Shown here piece after piece: positions 45,390 through 54,308 of a stretch of DNA of 64,000 nucleotides. A model generated the notes under the pieces. The model saw only the letters and a program-made list of their open reading frames with translations. It was not told the origin of the DNA and did no database searches. Each line of letters starts with the position of its first letter. The first letter of the stretch is position 1. The DNA comes from Robbsia betulipollinis (lineage in GTDB: Bacteria > Pseudomonadota > Gammaproteobacteria > Burkholderiales > Burkholderiaceae). The translations under genes were made by a program, and so were the position numbers. The stretch lies in contig NZ_JAPMXC010000002.1 of the NCBI RefSeq assembly GCF_026624755.1, positions 275,527-339,526 of the forward strand, read 5' to 3'.

Positions 45390-46856
45390 TTAGCGGCTGA
45401 AGCCGGGTAGTTCCATGCCGGATGCCGCCGCGCCCCCCAGGAAGGCGCCCCATACCGGCTGGTCGCTGCTGTCGCGTCCTTCGGCCGGGACGGGAATGGC
45501 AACGCCCCGCGCGATTGGCCGGACCAGATGCGGCGTCACGATGATGACCAGTTCGCGGTCGTTGCGCTGGTAGTCCAATGTCTTGAAGAAGGCGCCGATG
45601 ATCGGCAGGTCGCCCAGCAGCGGCACCTTGTCCACGCTGGCGATGGTGCTGCGCGACACCAGACCGCCGATCACGAAGCTTTCGCCATCGCCGAGTTCGA
45701 CCGCGGTATCCGCGCGGCGCGTCGTGATCGCCGGAATCGTGGTGCCGGACACCGTGAGCGAATGCGTGTAATCGAGTTCGCTCGCTTCGGGCGCGACTTT
45801 CAGCGCGATGCGCTCGCGGCTCAACACCGTCGGCGTCACCGTCAAGCCGATGCCGAACGGCTTGAACATGACGGTCGTGGTGCCCAGCCCGGCGGCGACC
45901 GGAACCGGCAGTTCGCCGCCCGCGAGAAAACTCGCCGACTGCCCGGACAGGGCAACGAGCGTCGGTTGCGCGAGCACCCGCGCGAGCCCGTTCGTTTCCA
46001 GCATGCTCAGATTCGCGAAAAGCCCGTTGCCAAAGGGCCCGGCCACCAGATTGAAGGCGCTCGACAGCGCCGTGTTCACCGTCGTGCCGAACGCCAGGCC
46101 ACTCGAACTCGGCGAGTAGCTGGTCGCACTGTTCGCGCCGAACACGCCGAATCCGAAGCCATTCGCGCGGGAACTGAAGAGATTGAAGCCCGCCTCCTTC
46201 AGTACGCTCTTGCTGAACTCGACGATCTTCACATCGACCTGCACGGTGCCGCTCGACGCGATCTGCGACTGGTCGACGACCTTTGCCGCGGACTGCCGGG
46301 CGGCGGCCAGCGCGAGTTGTTGCTCGGGCACCGACGCCAGCGTGCCGCTCAGCACGGCCGTATCGTCGTGCACGTCGATCTGCGCGCCGCCGGCGGGCAC
46401 GGCTTGCAGCAGCGGCGCCCGCACGTCGACGGTCTGCACCACCGGCATGCCCGCGCGCGCGCTCCAGATCGACAATTGCGTGGTGCCGGGGCGCTTTGCG
46501 ACCACCAGCACGCCATCGCCCACCGGCACGATGTCGGCGACGTCCGGGTCGCCGATCGCCACCCGCTGCACGTGCGGTGCCGCGACCAGGCGCTGTTCGC
46601 GTGCCACGAGCCGCAGCACGTCGCGACGTCCGGACCCGATGCGATCGGCCGGACCGCCAGAGGCCGGCAGCGGGGGCAGCGCTGGCAAGGACGCGGGCAG
46701 CGGATCCGCAACCGGGACGACGCCCGGCGCGGCCAGAGCCGCTCCGGTCAGCAACGCCAGCAGACCCGCCATGCCGGCTTTGCGGCTTATCGCGCCATGC
46801 GGTCTGTGCTCGCGCGCCGCTTTCGCACACGCTGTCGTCGTTGCCATCGGCGTCAT
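45390..46856 (-). CDS. cpaC: Tad pilus outer-membrane secretin CpaC/RcpA
   Basis: This is the type II/III secretin that forms the outer-membrane channel for the Flp pilus. The 488-residue product has a signal peptide (AGLLALLTGAALAAPG). A BON/N-terminal domain region follows (residues 70-190, RVAIGDPDVADIVPVGDGVLVV). The secretin domain includes VDVKIVEFSKSVLKEAGFN and the C-terminal VPLLGDLPIIGAFFKTLDYQ and ELVIIVTPHLVRP. The start at 46856 overlaps the cpaB stop by 4 bp. It is followed 5 bp later by cpaE. The length and motifs are normal for RcpA. Confidence 0.94.
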   Translation of the reverse strand: MTPMATTTACAKAAREHRPHGAISRKAGMAGLLALLTGAALAAPGVVPVADPLPASLPALPPLPASGGPADRIGSGRRDVLRLVAREQRLVAAPHVQRVAIGDPDVADIVPVGDGVLVVAKRPGTTQLSIWSARAGMPVVQTVDVRAPLLQAVPAGGAQIDVHDDTAVLSGTLASVPEQQLALAAARQSAAKVVDQSQIASSGTVQVDVKIVEFSKSVLKEAGFNLFSSRANGFGFGVFGANSATSYSPSSSGLAFGTTVNTALSSAFNLVAGPFGNGLFANLSMLETNGLARVLAQPTLVALSGQSASFLAGGELPVPVAAGLGTTTVMFKPFGIGLTVTPTVLSRERIALKVAPEASELDYTHSLTVSGTTIPAITTRRADTAVELGDGESFVIGGLVSRSTIASVDKVPLLGDLPIIGAFFKTLDYQRNDRELVIIVTPHLVRPIARGVAIPVPAEGRDSSDQPVWGAFLGGAAASGMELPGFSR

Positions 46857-47830
46857 CGCACGTCCTCCAAAGCTTGGGACTGATGCTTGACGTCGACGCC
46901 GCGGATCACTTCGACGTCGCGTGTCTGCGCCGGGCGCGACACGCCGTGCCCCCCTGCTCCCACGACCGGCACCGGCGCCAGCGCGACGCGCACGACCGGC
47001 GCGCCGTCGAGCGACGCCGAGTCGACGCCGGCGAATGCGCGGTTCACCGGCGTATCGGCACGCAGACGCGCATCCGCGGAAGACGGATCGCGCATCGCGA
47101 GTCCCGGGCGCGGCGCCGCGAACAGGTCTGGCGCGGGCGTTTCGGGATCGAGCGGAAACCGTAGTGCCAGAGTGAGTTTGCCGACCTGCGCGGCCAGGAT
47201 CAAGGCATCCACGTCTGCCACTGGCACCGCCAACACGGCGCTGCGGGCCTGGGACCGAAGCGTATCGCGGTTCGCCGCCTGGGCGACCGGTGCCAGGGAG
47301 TCGCTGCCGTAGGCGAGCACGCGTAAATTGGCCAGCAGGAGTCGAGCCACGGTTCTGTCGGGGTTCTGTGTCGCGCCGTCCGGCGCACGTATCGTGAAAA
47401 AGACATCGATTCGGTCTCCCGCCTGGATGGCGTTGCCGGCGCCGACGACTTCATCGACGGGGATCGCGACACCACGTTCTCCGGTGCGCAGGCTCAATGG
47501 CAGCCCCTGATGCAGGATCCCTTCGGTCAGCGGCATGCCGCTATTGATGACAACGCGCGGCACCTGCCCGACGACATCGGCGACGCGCGAATGCGCGGCC
47601 GTTGGATAGACAGGCATCTGCACCACGCGTACCGCGTCGGCAGGAATCGGCTGACCGGCCAGCAGGGCACGGTCAGCGACCACGACCGGAAACGTTCTTG
47701 CCGGTGCGATCGCAACAGGTGCCGTCGCGAGGGGGGGCACCGGACGCCGGCCGACGACGAATGCCAGGATCCCCAGCACCACCGCCAGAAACACCAGAAT
47801 CGACGCGGTGATCCGTATCGAAGTGGTCAT
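46853..47830 (-). CDS. cpaB: Tad pilus periplasmic protein CpaB/RcpC
   Basis: CpaB is a membrane-anchored periplasmic protein with an SAF domain that is needed for secretin stability. The 325-residue product has one N-terminal helix (ITASILVFLAVVLGILAFVVG) and the SAF-type segment VVVADRALLAGQPIPADAVRVVQMPV near residue 50-80. RTGERGVAIPVDEVVGAGNAIQAGDRIDVFF follows near 115-145, as in CpaB/RcpC. It is the second gene of the operon, 104 bp after flp, with no prepilin peptidase gene between them. The C-terminal 100 residues are variable. Confidence 0.92.
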   Translation of the reverse strand: MTTSIRITASILVFLAVVLGILAFVVGRRPVPPLATAPVAIAPARTFPVVVADRALLAGQPIPADAVRVVQMPVYPTAAHSRVADVVGQVPRVVINSGMPLTEGILHQGLPLSLRTGERGVAIPVDEVVGAGNAIQAGDRIDVFFTIRAPDGATQNPDRTVARLLLANLRVLAYGSDSLAPVAQAANRDTLRSQARSAVLAVPVADVDALILAAQVGKLTLALRFPLDPETPAPDLFAAPRPGLAMRDPSSADARLRADTPVNRAFAGVDSASLDGAPVVRVALAPVPVVGAGGHGVSRPAQTRDVEVIRGVDVKHQSQALEDVR

Positions 47831-47934
47831 GGACGTGCCTGCACTCCAGCGAGGGTGGCTATCGAATCGGGCATGCGGTTCGGGAGCACGGAAGCAAGCA
47901 TCGACGGATCGCGCCGGCAGACCGCGTCCGTCAT

Positions 47935-48123
47935 TTAGAGCGCTGCCGCAATGCTGTTGAAAACCACCACCAGTTTGTTGCCCACGGCCGTCACCGCGAC
48001 CACGATGACCGCCGCGATCAGACCCGCGATCAATCCATATTCGATCGCCGTGGCGCCGGTTTCATCACGCGCGAATGCCTGAATCGCCGTTCTGACACCT
48101 ATCCATTTATTGGCAAACAACAT
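47935..48123 (-). CDS. flp: Flp-type major pilin
   Basis: Flp is the small type IVb pilin that forms the Tad pilus. The 62-residue product has a short leader, a prepilin-peptidase site around ARDETGATAIEYGLIAGLI (cleavage expected after the Gly, leaving TAIEYGL), and one hydrophobic helix, AAVIVVAVTAVGN. A GGAG about 8 nt before the ATG at 48123 supports the start. It is the first gene of the operon and is preceded by an AT-rich region of 865 bp. No second pilin gene is present. Pilins are made in large excess over the assembly proteins, so the 104-bp gap before cpaB may contain a partial terminator. Confidence 0.93.
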   Translation of the reverse strand: MLFANKWIGVRTAIQAFARDETGATAIEYGLIAGLIAAVIVVAVTAVGNKLVVVFNSIAAAL

Positions 48124-48988
48124 TACCCATCTCCATTAAGTAAAAATTACCTGAATTAATAAATTGGCAGACAGGCAACCGAAAATTTCTGGTCGTAAAA
48201 TGCTGCCGAAAGATCTCTTTCAAAACAATCCGAATCTTACCATCAACTCAAATCCAAAAAACCGCAAAGCAGACGGATTTGCAAAAAAATAACACTCCCT
48301 ATAGATTCGCTCGAATACAGCATCGAAAGCTTCTTTATAACAATCCCTGCCCTAGTTCTTTTTCTCCATATCCAAATGAAAAATATAGGTATTTTTCCAT
48401 GGAAAAAAATTTTTAAAGATCCTGTCGAAAGAACATCAAGAAAAAAGTTCTTTCTATTATTTAAATCGTTCGTTTGAATAAATCATCCGGTTGACCCGTG
48501 CCATTTCCCACACTGTATCCGTGCCATTCCGCCGGATACGCCATCGTTGCCGATGAGCATGCGAAAAATCGATAGGTAAATAATACCTATTACAAGATAT
48601 TTTTTAAATATTGGAAGTCGACGGATTGGTTTTTCAGATAGCCCTTCTACGACGCAACCGCGGTTTTCCGATATCTCGACCGCATTTCCGGGCACGATCC
48701 ACCGCCGCACGCAGCGGCCGCGGCAGCAACGCGGGCGCGCGCATCGGGAGCGCCGCCGCGCAGGCAAAGGGGAAAAAAATTACAGCGTTGGCAGCGTGTT
48801 ACCGTATTATTGACAGGTCGTGGATAATTAGGCACGGGGACCGTCGCTTGGACGGATCGTCGGGGAAAGCGCCACTAGACATCCCGGGCATAGCGATCGA
48901 GCATCGAGGATGCGGTAATGAGAAGTCTGGCCATCATGCGCAGGCCACCAGCCAAGCGACCCCGACACCAAATTACTATGAGTGTTGC
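48124..48988. other. AT-rich divergent spacer between flp and a TetR regulator
   Basis: No believable gene is present. From about 48150 to 48640 the DNA is strongly AT-rich, in sharp contrast to the surrounding high-GC genes; from about 48650 it returns to normal. It should contain the flp and tetR promoters. Poly-A runs, curvature-prone tracts and a symmetrical ATAGGTA element suggest regulated or silenced DNA. Confidence 0.5.
48572..48590. promoter_or_regulatory. Candidate operator ATAGGTA-N5-TACCTAT
   Basis: A perfect 7-bp inverted repeat with a 5-nt AATAA spacer lies inside the AT-rich divergent region. The half-site ATAGGTA occurs again near 48386 (in ATATAGGTATTT). TetR-type regulators bind such palindromes, and a tetR gene starts about 400 bp away. 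It has no proven link to either gene. Confidence 0.35.
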
Positions 48989-49702
48989 ATGGATCGCACA
49001 TCAATTGACGACACCGGGAAAACCACCAAAAGCCGACTGCTGGACGCAGCGCAGCAGTTGTATACGAAAGCGGGACACGAAGGCCTCTCGCTGCGTGATC
49101 TGACCGAACTTGCCGGAGTCAACCTGGCGGCAGTCAATTATCACTTCGGCTCGAAAACCGCCTTGGTCTGCGCCATGGTTGCGCGGCGCTTCGACCCGGT
49201 CAACGAAGCGCGCATCGGGGAGCTTTCACGGCTGGAGCATCAATTCCAGGACGAGCTGCGTTGCGAACACGTATTCACCGCATTGTTGAAGAGCGTGTGT
49301 CATCCCCGTTTCAACATCGTCGATTCCCCGCAACAATGGCAGTTCGCCATCCGTGCGAGTTGCGATCTGTCGCAGCCGCTACGGCAATTTCTCGCGCAAC
49401 GCTACGGCCACGTCGAGCAACGCTTCATCGATGCCTTCTGCCGGGTCACGCCGTGGTTGTCGCGCGATGAGGTGGACTGGCGCATCCGGTGCGTCGCCTT
49501 CTCCCTGCCCGGGATCGGCCTGAATGCGAACACCTACGAGATGCTGCGCGGCGCCATCGACAAACGCCTGATGACGCCGACGCAGGCCCTGGTCGAACTC
49601 GTCGGCACGGCCCGGATGCTGCTGAACGCACCTTCTCTCGATACCGTCGAGCTAGAGAAGCTGCACGCCCTCTTCGCCGATTCGATGCAGGAACCGGCCT
49701 GA
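48989..49702 (+). CDS. TetR family transcriptional regulator
   Basis: This is a dimeric helix-turn-helix regulator that usually responds to a small ligand. The 237-residue product has the TetR DNA-binding domain at about 15-62 (SRLLDAAQQLYTKAGHEGLSLRDLTELAGVNLAAVNYHFGSKTAL), with the recognition helix at NLAAVNYHFGSK. The ligand-binding domain covers the rest. The ATG at 48989 is in frame with the HTH; a nearby ATG at 48978 is in another frame. The gene is divergent from the tad operon, separated by an AT-rich region, so it could control flp or itself. The ligand is unknown. Confidence 0.88.
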   Translation: MDRTSIDDTGKTTKSRLLDAAQQLYTKAGHEGLSLRDLTELAGVNLAAVNYHFGSKTALVCAMVARRFDPVNEARIGELSRLEHQFQDELRCEHVFTALLKSVCHPRFNIVDSPQQWQFAIRASCDLSQPLRQFLAQRYGHVEQRFIDAFCRVTPWLSRDEVDWRIRCVAFSLPGIGLNANTYEMLRGAIDKRLMTPTQALVELVGTARMLLNAPSLDTVELEKLHALFADSMQEPA

Positions 49703-49721
49703 CCCCGCATGCGGGCACGCA

Positions 49722-50534
49722 TTATCGCGGCGCCGAGTCGCCGCCCACCGAGGCGAGACGGTGCGCCGCCACCATGTCCGCCAGGCTCTTGAAATGAAAG
49801 TCGTAGCGGGGCACCACCGCGGGCACATGGGTGGCGCCGCTGCCTTCCAGACCATGCCGGCGATGTATCCATGCGGACGCCAGCCCGACGGTATTGGCCG
49901 GCACGTGATCGTGATACAGGCTTTCGGCGGTGTGCAGGATGGCGTCACGGGGGATGCCCGCCGCCCCCAGATGCGCGATCATATGGTCGAAATTGCGCGT
50001 GTCCGGTTTGTACGAACCGATATCCTCCGCCGTGAAGACATGGTCGAAATCGACGCCCAGCCGTGCCTGGCTCGACGCGAACGTCCGCCGGTCGATGTTC
50101 GACAGGATCACCAGCGCGTAGTGCTGCCCGAGATAGCGCAGCGCTTCGCGGGAATCGGGAAAAGCCGGCCATTCGGGCACGGACGCGCCGAACGCTTCGC
50201 GCTCGGCGGCGTCGGCCGGCGTCGCCCACTCGGCGGCGATCCGATCGTACACCGCGCGCAGGATATCGGGATAGAGCGCCGTCGGCGTGGCCTGCTGCTG
50301 CGGCGACTCGTGACGCCCGAACGTTTCGAGCACCCTGTCGCGCGTTGCGGGACGGCCGCTGCGAGCCACCAGCGGCCGCAGCGCGTCGACGATGCCGGAT
50401 TCCCAATCGATCAGCGTGCCATAACAATCGAAGGTCAGCGTGGTGAACGCCGTGAGCGGGCGTGCGCCTGCCTGCGCGCCGGCCGCCACGCTGCCTGCCA
50501 TTCCAGGGATCCCTGCCGGTGCTTTGGACATCAT
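49722..50534 (-). CDS. HAD-superfamily haloacid dehalogenase-type hydrolase
   Basis: This is a cytoplasmic HAD hydrolase, closest to type II haloacid dehalogenase-like proteins. The 270-residue product has a Ser/Ala/Gly-rich start and motif [14 protein letters not shown] with the nucleophilic Asp near residue 36. Motif II is VILSNID near 150 and motif III is the Lys in [12 protein letters not shown] near 180. The C-terminal acidic motif is in [15 protein letters not shown]. The substrate cannot be predicted; many relatives act on phosphates rather than halo-acids. ATG 50534 overlaps the carboxylesterase stop by 4 bp (ATGA), so the two are coupled. Confidence 0.85.
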   Translation of the reverse strand: MMSKAPAGIPGMAGSVAAGAQAGARPLTAFTTLTFDCYGTLIDWESGIVDALRPLVARSGRPATRDRVLETFGRHESPQQQATPTALYPDILRAVYDRIAAEWATPADAAEREAFGASVPEWPAFPDSREALRYLGQHYALVILSNIDRRTFASSQARLGVDFDHVFTAEDIGSYKPDTRNFDHMIAHLGAAGIPRDAILHTAESLYHDHVPANTVGLASAWIHRRHGLEGSGATHVPAVVPRYDFHFKSLADMVAAHRLASVGGDSAPR

Positions 50535-51208
50535 CGTGGCTCCGCCGCGAGCCGCGCCTGCAGCCAGGCGCTGATCGCGCCGACCTCCTCCGCGCATAGC
50601 GAATGCGCCATCGGATAGGTGTGCCATTCGAGCGCGAAGCCCGCCTCGACGATCATGTCGCGCGCGCGTTCGCCCAGCGTCAGTGGCACGACATTGTCCT
50701 GCGTGCCGTGTGCGGCGAAGATCGGCGTCGTGCGCTGCGCGTCCTGCCATTCGGCACCGACCAGTTCCGGCACCGGGATGTACGTCGAAAGCGCGAGGAT
50801 GCCGGCAAGACTTTGCGGGTGCGTCAATCCGACCGTATAGGCCATCGCGCCGCCCTGTGAAAAGCCCGCGAGCACGATCCGCTCGCTCGGCACGCCGCGC
50901 GCGTTTTCAGCCGCGATCAGTGCCCGGATGCGCTCGCGCGACTTCGCCACGCCGGCGACGTCGGCATGGCGTTTCTCGTCGTCGACCGACACGATGTCGT
51001 ACCAGGCCGGCATCACATGGCCGCCGTTCCACGTCACCGGGATGTGCGGCGCATGCGGAAAGATGAAGCGCATGGCGGTGCCGGGCGGCAGGCGCAGTTC
51101 CGGTATCAACGGCACGAAGTCGCTGCCGTCGGCGCCCAGCCCATGCATCCAGATAACCGAAAACATCGGGTTGGGTGCAGTGTCATGCACGATCTCGTGC
51201 TCACTCAT
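50531..51208 (-). CDS. Alpha/beta-hydrolase carboxylesterase (EstB/phospholipase family)
   Basis: This is an alpha/beta-hydrolase of the carboxylesterase/phospholipase family. The 225-residue product has [17 protein letters not shown] (oxyanion region), the nucleophile Ser in [13 protein letters not shown] near residue 117, Asp in [11 protein letters not shown] near 170 and His in [11 protein letters not shown] near 203. The start at 51208 (MSEHE) is chosen because AGGA lies 8 nt upstream and the length matches the family; an upstream ATG at 51280 would add 24 residues without a good ribosome site. It is coupled to the HAD gene. It probably hydrolyses short-chain esters or deacylates thioesters on proteins. 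Confidence 0.88.
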   Translation of the reverse strand: MSEHEIVHDTAPNPMFSVIWMHGLGADGSDFVPLIPELRLPPGTAMRFIFPHAPHIPVTWNGGHVMPAWYDIVSVDDEKRHADVAGVAKSRERIRALIAAENARGVPSERIVLAGFSQGGAMAYTVGLTHPQSLAGILALSTYIPVPELVGAEWQDAQRTTPIFAAHGTQDNVVPLTLGERARDMIVEAGFALEWHTYPMAHSLCAEEVGAISAWLQARLAAEPR

Positions 51209-51471
51209 CGTTGCGGTCCTCATTGGTTGCGGTGCACCAGGCCTCGTGATGCTGGGCGCTGGCGTGTCATCGAGTGTCATTCCGAACTAGCTCTTCTTTT
51301 ACGTCGAATCGCCGGGTGTCGTCAACCGGCCGCATGGCCGCGCGGACGCGCCGGGCCATGCGGCGGCGTTTCCGCGTTTCCGCCCCGCCCCGTCCCGCCA
51401 CTTTACGGGAAGCGCGCCAACGCCCACACTGGCGGGCGGGACTGCATCGAAACCGACCATGGGAGCGCTTC

Positions 51472-52197
51472 TTGGACCACCATCACAATGCATACGGACA
51501 AGCCGTGGGCGCGCCCTTGCCCCACTGGACAGAGGCGCGGGTGCCAGGACCCACGACCCTCGTCGGGCGCTACGTGCGTCTGGAGCCGGTCGACCCGGCG
51601 CGGCACGCGCGCGCCTTGCACGCAGCCTATGAGGAAGCAAGCGACGAGCCGATCTGGACCTACCTCAACATCGGTCCCTTCGCCTCGGAATCCGCGTTTC
51701 AGGATCATCTCGCCCGTATCGCCGGCTCGGCCGATCCACGGCATTTCGCGCTCGTGGATCTGGCCGACGAGCAACCGGCAGGCACCTTCGCGCTCATGCG
51801 CATCGACCCGCCGAACGGCGTGATCGAACTGGGCTTCGTGGTCTACTCGCCGCGCCTGCGCCGCACCCGGATCGCCACCGAGGCGCTCTATCTGCTGATG
51901 CGCCATGTCTTCGACGATCTCGGCTATCGTCGTCTCGAATGGAAATGCGATGCGCTGAACGCGCCGTCGCGCGCCGCGGCCTTGCGCTACGGATTCCATT
52001 TCGAGGGCATCTTCCGCCAGGCCACGGTATACAAGGGGCGCACCCGGGACACCGCGTGGTTCTCGGTCATCGACGCGGAATGGCCGGCGTTACGCCAGGC
52101 GTATGAACGCTGGCTCGGCGCTCCCAACTTCACCGCCGACGGCGTGCAGATCGAACGGCTCTCGGACCTGACGCGGGCCGCGAACGCAGGTCAGTAG
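51472..52197 (+). CDS. GNAT family N-acetyltransferase (RimJ/RimL-like)
   Basis: This is an acetyl-CoA-dependent acyltransferase, probably acetylating a protein N-terminus or a small amine. The 241-residue product starts LDHHHNAYGQAVGAPLPHW (read as Met at TTG 51472, with GGGAG 7 nt upstream). It contains LVGRYVRLEPVDPARH, the acetyl-CoA-binding segment RRTRIATEALYLLMRHVF and the RLEWKCDALNAPSRAAALR RimJ-type helix. Its 3' end overlaps the convergent flavoprotein gene by 7 bp. An upstream ATG gives an unrelated basic extension and is not preferred. The substrate is unknown. Confidence 0.88.
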   Translation: MDHHHNAYGQAVGAPLPHWTEARVPGPTTLVGRYVRLEPVDPARHARALHAAYEEASDEPIWTYLNIGPFASESAFQDHLARIAGSADPRHFALVDLADEQPAGTFALMRIDPPNGVIELGFVVYSPRLRRTRIATEALYLLMRHVFDDLGYRRLEWKCDALNAPSRAAALRYGFHFEGIFRQATVYKGRTRDTAWFSVIDAEWPALRQAYERWLGAPNFTADGVQIERLSDLTRAANAGQ

Positions 52198-52817
52198 AGC
52201 GTGGCCTGGATACGGGCCGGCGCGTCGCGGTCGTAGGCCGCGCCATCGATCCTGCCGTCGGACAGGTGCTTGAGGATCGTGCCCGGGCTTGGCAGGCTGC
52301 CGGCCGGGACCCGGGTCGCCGGATCCCAGAGCTTCGAACGCACGATCGCCTTCGAGCAGTGAAAATAGACCGCATCGATCGACACGACGATCGCGGTACG
52401 CGGCAGCTTGCCGGCGATCTCGAAACCGGCGAGCAGCGCGGGATCGGCCGACACGTGCGCGCGGCCGTTGATGCGCAGGCTTTCCCCGTTTCCCGGAATC
52501 AGGAACAGGACCGAGACGCGGGGATCGGCGACGATGTTGCGCAAATTGTCGAGCCGGTTGTTGCCGGGCCGATCGGGAATCGCGACGGTGCGCGCGTCGA
52601 GGATCCGCACGAAACCGGCCGGATCGCCCTTCGGCGAGCAGTCCAGCCCTTGCGGTCCGACGGACGCCAGCACGATGAACGGCGCGGCCTCGACGAACGC
52701 CCGGTAATCCTCGTTCAGCCGGTCCGTCTCCTTGGTCAGCGCACGCTCCAGCGGTTGACCATAGAGCGCGTCGAGTTCTTCGACGCTGCGCACGATGTGG
52801 GAGGCGGCGTCGCTCAT
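52191..52817 (-). CDS. PPOX-class FMN-dependent flavoprotein (MSMEG_1061-like)
   Basis: This split-barrel FMN protein belongs to the pyridoxamine 5'-phosphate-oxidase-like superfamily. The 208-residue product has FIVLASVGPQGLDCSPKGDPAGFVRI near residues 45-70, DRPGNNRLDNLRNIVADPRV near 85 and the C-terminal YFHCSKAIVRSKLWDPATR. These features fit the MSMEG_1061-type subfamily. Function is unknown; relatives bind FMN or F420 and act as oxidoreductases. It overlaps the GNAT gene at its 3' end and the small gene at 52814-53017 by 4 bp at its start. Confidence 0.85.
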   Translation of the reverse strand: MSDAASHIVRSVEELDALYGQPLERALTKETDRLNEDYRAFVEAAPFIVLASVGPQGLDCSPKGDPAGFVRILDARTVAIPDRPGNNRLDNLRNIVADPRVSVLFLIPGNGESLRINGRAHVSADPALLAGFEIAGKLPRTAIVVSIDAVYFHCSKAIVRSKLWDPATRVPAGSLPSPGTILKHLSDGRIDGAAYDRDAPARIQATLY

Positions 52818-53017
52818 GTCAAACCCAGCCGCCGCAGCGTCTCGACGCCTTCCGGCGTCACCGAGAACCGGGGCTCCTCGCCACGCATCGCTTCCACCCG
52901 GACCAGCCGTTCCTGCTGCAGCGCAATCGCATCGGGTTCATGGGCCGACACCTGTCCGGGCGCATTGAACAGCAGCAACAGGATCGCGATCTCGTGGTGG
53001 CTCAGCAATTTTTTCAT
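52814..53017 (-). CDS. Small hypothetical protein, 67 aa (possible winged-helix)
   Basis: This small gene is unrecognised. The product begins MKKLLSHHEIAILLLLFNAP and continues with ALQQERLVRVEAMRGEEPRFSV and TPEGVETLRRLGLT. The pattern of a helix, a turn and RFSVTPEGVETLRRLG resembles short winged-helix (MarR-like) proteins. GGAGCGGAAG lies just before the ATG at 53017 and supports translation. It overlaps the flavoprotein gene by 4 bp, so the two are likely one operon. The family assignment is a guess from shape. Confidence 0.6.
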   Translation of the reverse strand: MKKLLSHHEIAILLLLFNAPGQVSAHEPDAIALQQERLVRVEAMRGEEPRFSVTPEGVETLRRLGLT

Positions 53018-53175
53018 CTTCCGCTCCGGGCAAGGGACAGATGCTGCGGCGACGCAGCGAGGAGAGAGCATCATCGTATAAAACCCATTTCCGATTGGCA
53101 ACGACATGTGACGGAATATCACAATGCCGCGGTCTGCCTCCGCCCGTCTTTGCCTGTGTCGACGCCAGCAACAGG

Positions 53176-54216
53176 CTAGCCGCCCACCAGTGTTTCCCCC
53201 GCCGCGAAGGCCTGCATCAGGTGATGCGCAATCGCGAACGGCTGCGGCGCGACCAGACCCTGCGGATGCGTCCGCTCCAGCATCGCGCGCACCTCGGCGC
53301 GGGAAAACCAGCGCGCGTCCTCGAGTTCGGTGCGGTCGATGATCAGGTCGTTCCCTTGCGCGCGGGCAACGCAGCCCAGCATCAGCGACGACGGAAAGGG
53401 CCAGGGCTGCGACGCGAAATAGCCGACTTCGACGCACGCTACCCCCGCCTCTTCCCGTACCTCGCGCCGCACCGCATCCTCGACCGTTTCGCCCGGCTCC
53501 AGGAACCCGGCCAGCGCCGAATACATCCCCGGCGCGAAATGCGGCTGCCGGCCCAGCAGGCAGCGCTCACCGTCGATCACCAGCATGATGACGACCGGAT
53601 CGACCCGCGGGAAATGCTGCAGGCCGCACGCCCGGCAGTCACGACGCCAGCCCGCTGCCGTCAGCGCGCTCGGCTGTCCGCAATTCGCGCAGAAGCCGTG
53701 CCGCTGGTGCCAGTGGATCACCGCCTTCGCGCCGCCGAGTTCGCCGAGCAGCGCCTCGGCCACCAGACCAGCGCTCGCGACGGCGCGCAGATCAAGGGCC
53801 TCGAGACCGGCAAAGGCGGCGGGCAGCGTGGACGACGCCGACCCGACGATGGCGGTCAACCCGGCCGCCGATGGCGGCTCGCTCGCCTCGAACACCAGCG
53901 CGAACAGCGCCGCGTCGCCCCGTTCGGCATCCAGACCCAGAAACAGCTCGAAGCGCGGCGCGCCGAGATCCGCCACCTCCGGCGCGGTAAAGACCGCGTC
54001 GAACCGGCGGGCATGCACGTTGTTGCCGTCGGGCCCGTCGCGGCCATCGTCGTCATTCGCACGCAGGACCGGCCGCTCGCCGAAAAACACCAAAAAGCGG
54101 GTGGCGGGCGACCGGCGCAGTCGTTCGATGAACGCGCTGTCCGCGCGCTTCTCGGACAGGCGGTTCAGGGGATTCGAACTGAATCCGATGCGGGACGAAC
54201 GGTCTGAGTGCGGCAT
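53176..54216 (-). CDS. nudC: NAD(+)/NADH pyrophosphatase NudC
   Basis: NudC hydrolyses NADH to NMNH and AMP and can remove the NAD cap from RNA. The 346-residue product has an N-terminal domain, a zinc ribbon with CANCG near residue 190 and CRAC near 208, and the Nudix box GFLEPGETVEDAVRREVREEAGV near 260. The downstream motif SQPWPFPSSLMLG marks NudC rather than other Nudix enzymes. The ATG at 54216 gives a normal length; an upstream extension is not family-like. The ribosome site is weak. It lies 92 bp downstream of the GH15 gene on the same strand. Confidence 0.92.
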   Translation of the reverse strand: MPHSDRSSRIGFSSNPLNRLSEKRADSAFIERLRRSPATRFLVFFGERPVLRANDDDGRDGPDGNNVHARRFDAVFTAPEVADLGAPRFELFLGLDAERGDAALFALVFEASEPPSAAGLTAIVGSASSTLPAAFAGLEALDLRAVASAGLVAEALLGELGGAKAVIHWHQRHGFCANCGQPSALTAAGWRRDCRACGLQHFPRVDPVVIMLVIDGERCLLGRQPHFAPGMYSALAGFLEPGETVEDAVRREVREEAGVACVEVGYFASQPWPFPSSLMLGCVARAQGNDLIIDRTELEDARWFSRAEVRAMLERTHPQGLVAPQPFAIAHHLMQAFAAGETLVGG

Positions 54217-54308
54217 GTCGACGAGAGAAGAGAAATCGGTGGAAATACGGAAGCGAAGGAATTTGGCGGCATCGATCCCCGACCCGCGCGCAGGGCCAGG
54301 CGCAACCG

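Noticed and set aside
48483..48767. 94-residue minus-strand frame with a hydrophobic stretch in the flp-tetR spacer
   Set aside because: It spans the boundary between GC-rich and AT-rich DNA and has no start signal or known family; I treated it as chance.
54160..54185. tRNA-like T-loop sequence GGGATTCGAACTG
   Set aside because: No acceptor, D or anticodon stems can be drawn, and the bases lie inside nudC.
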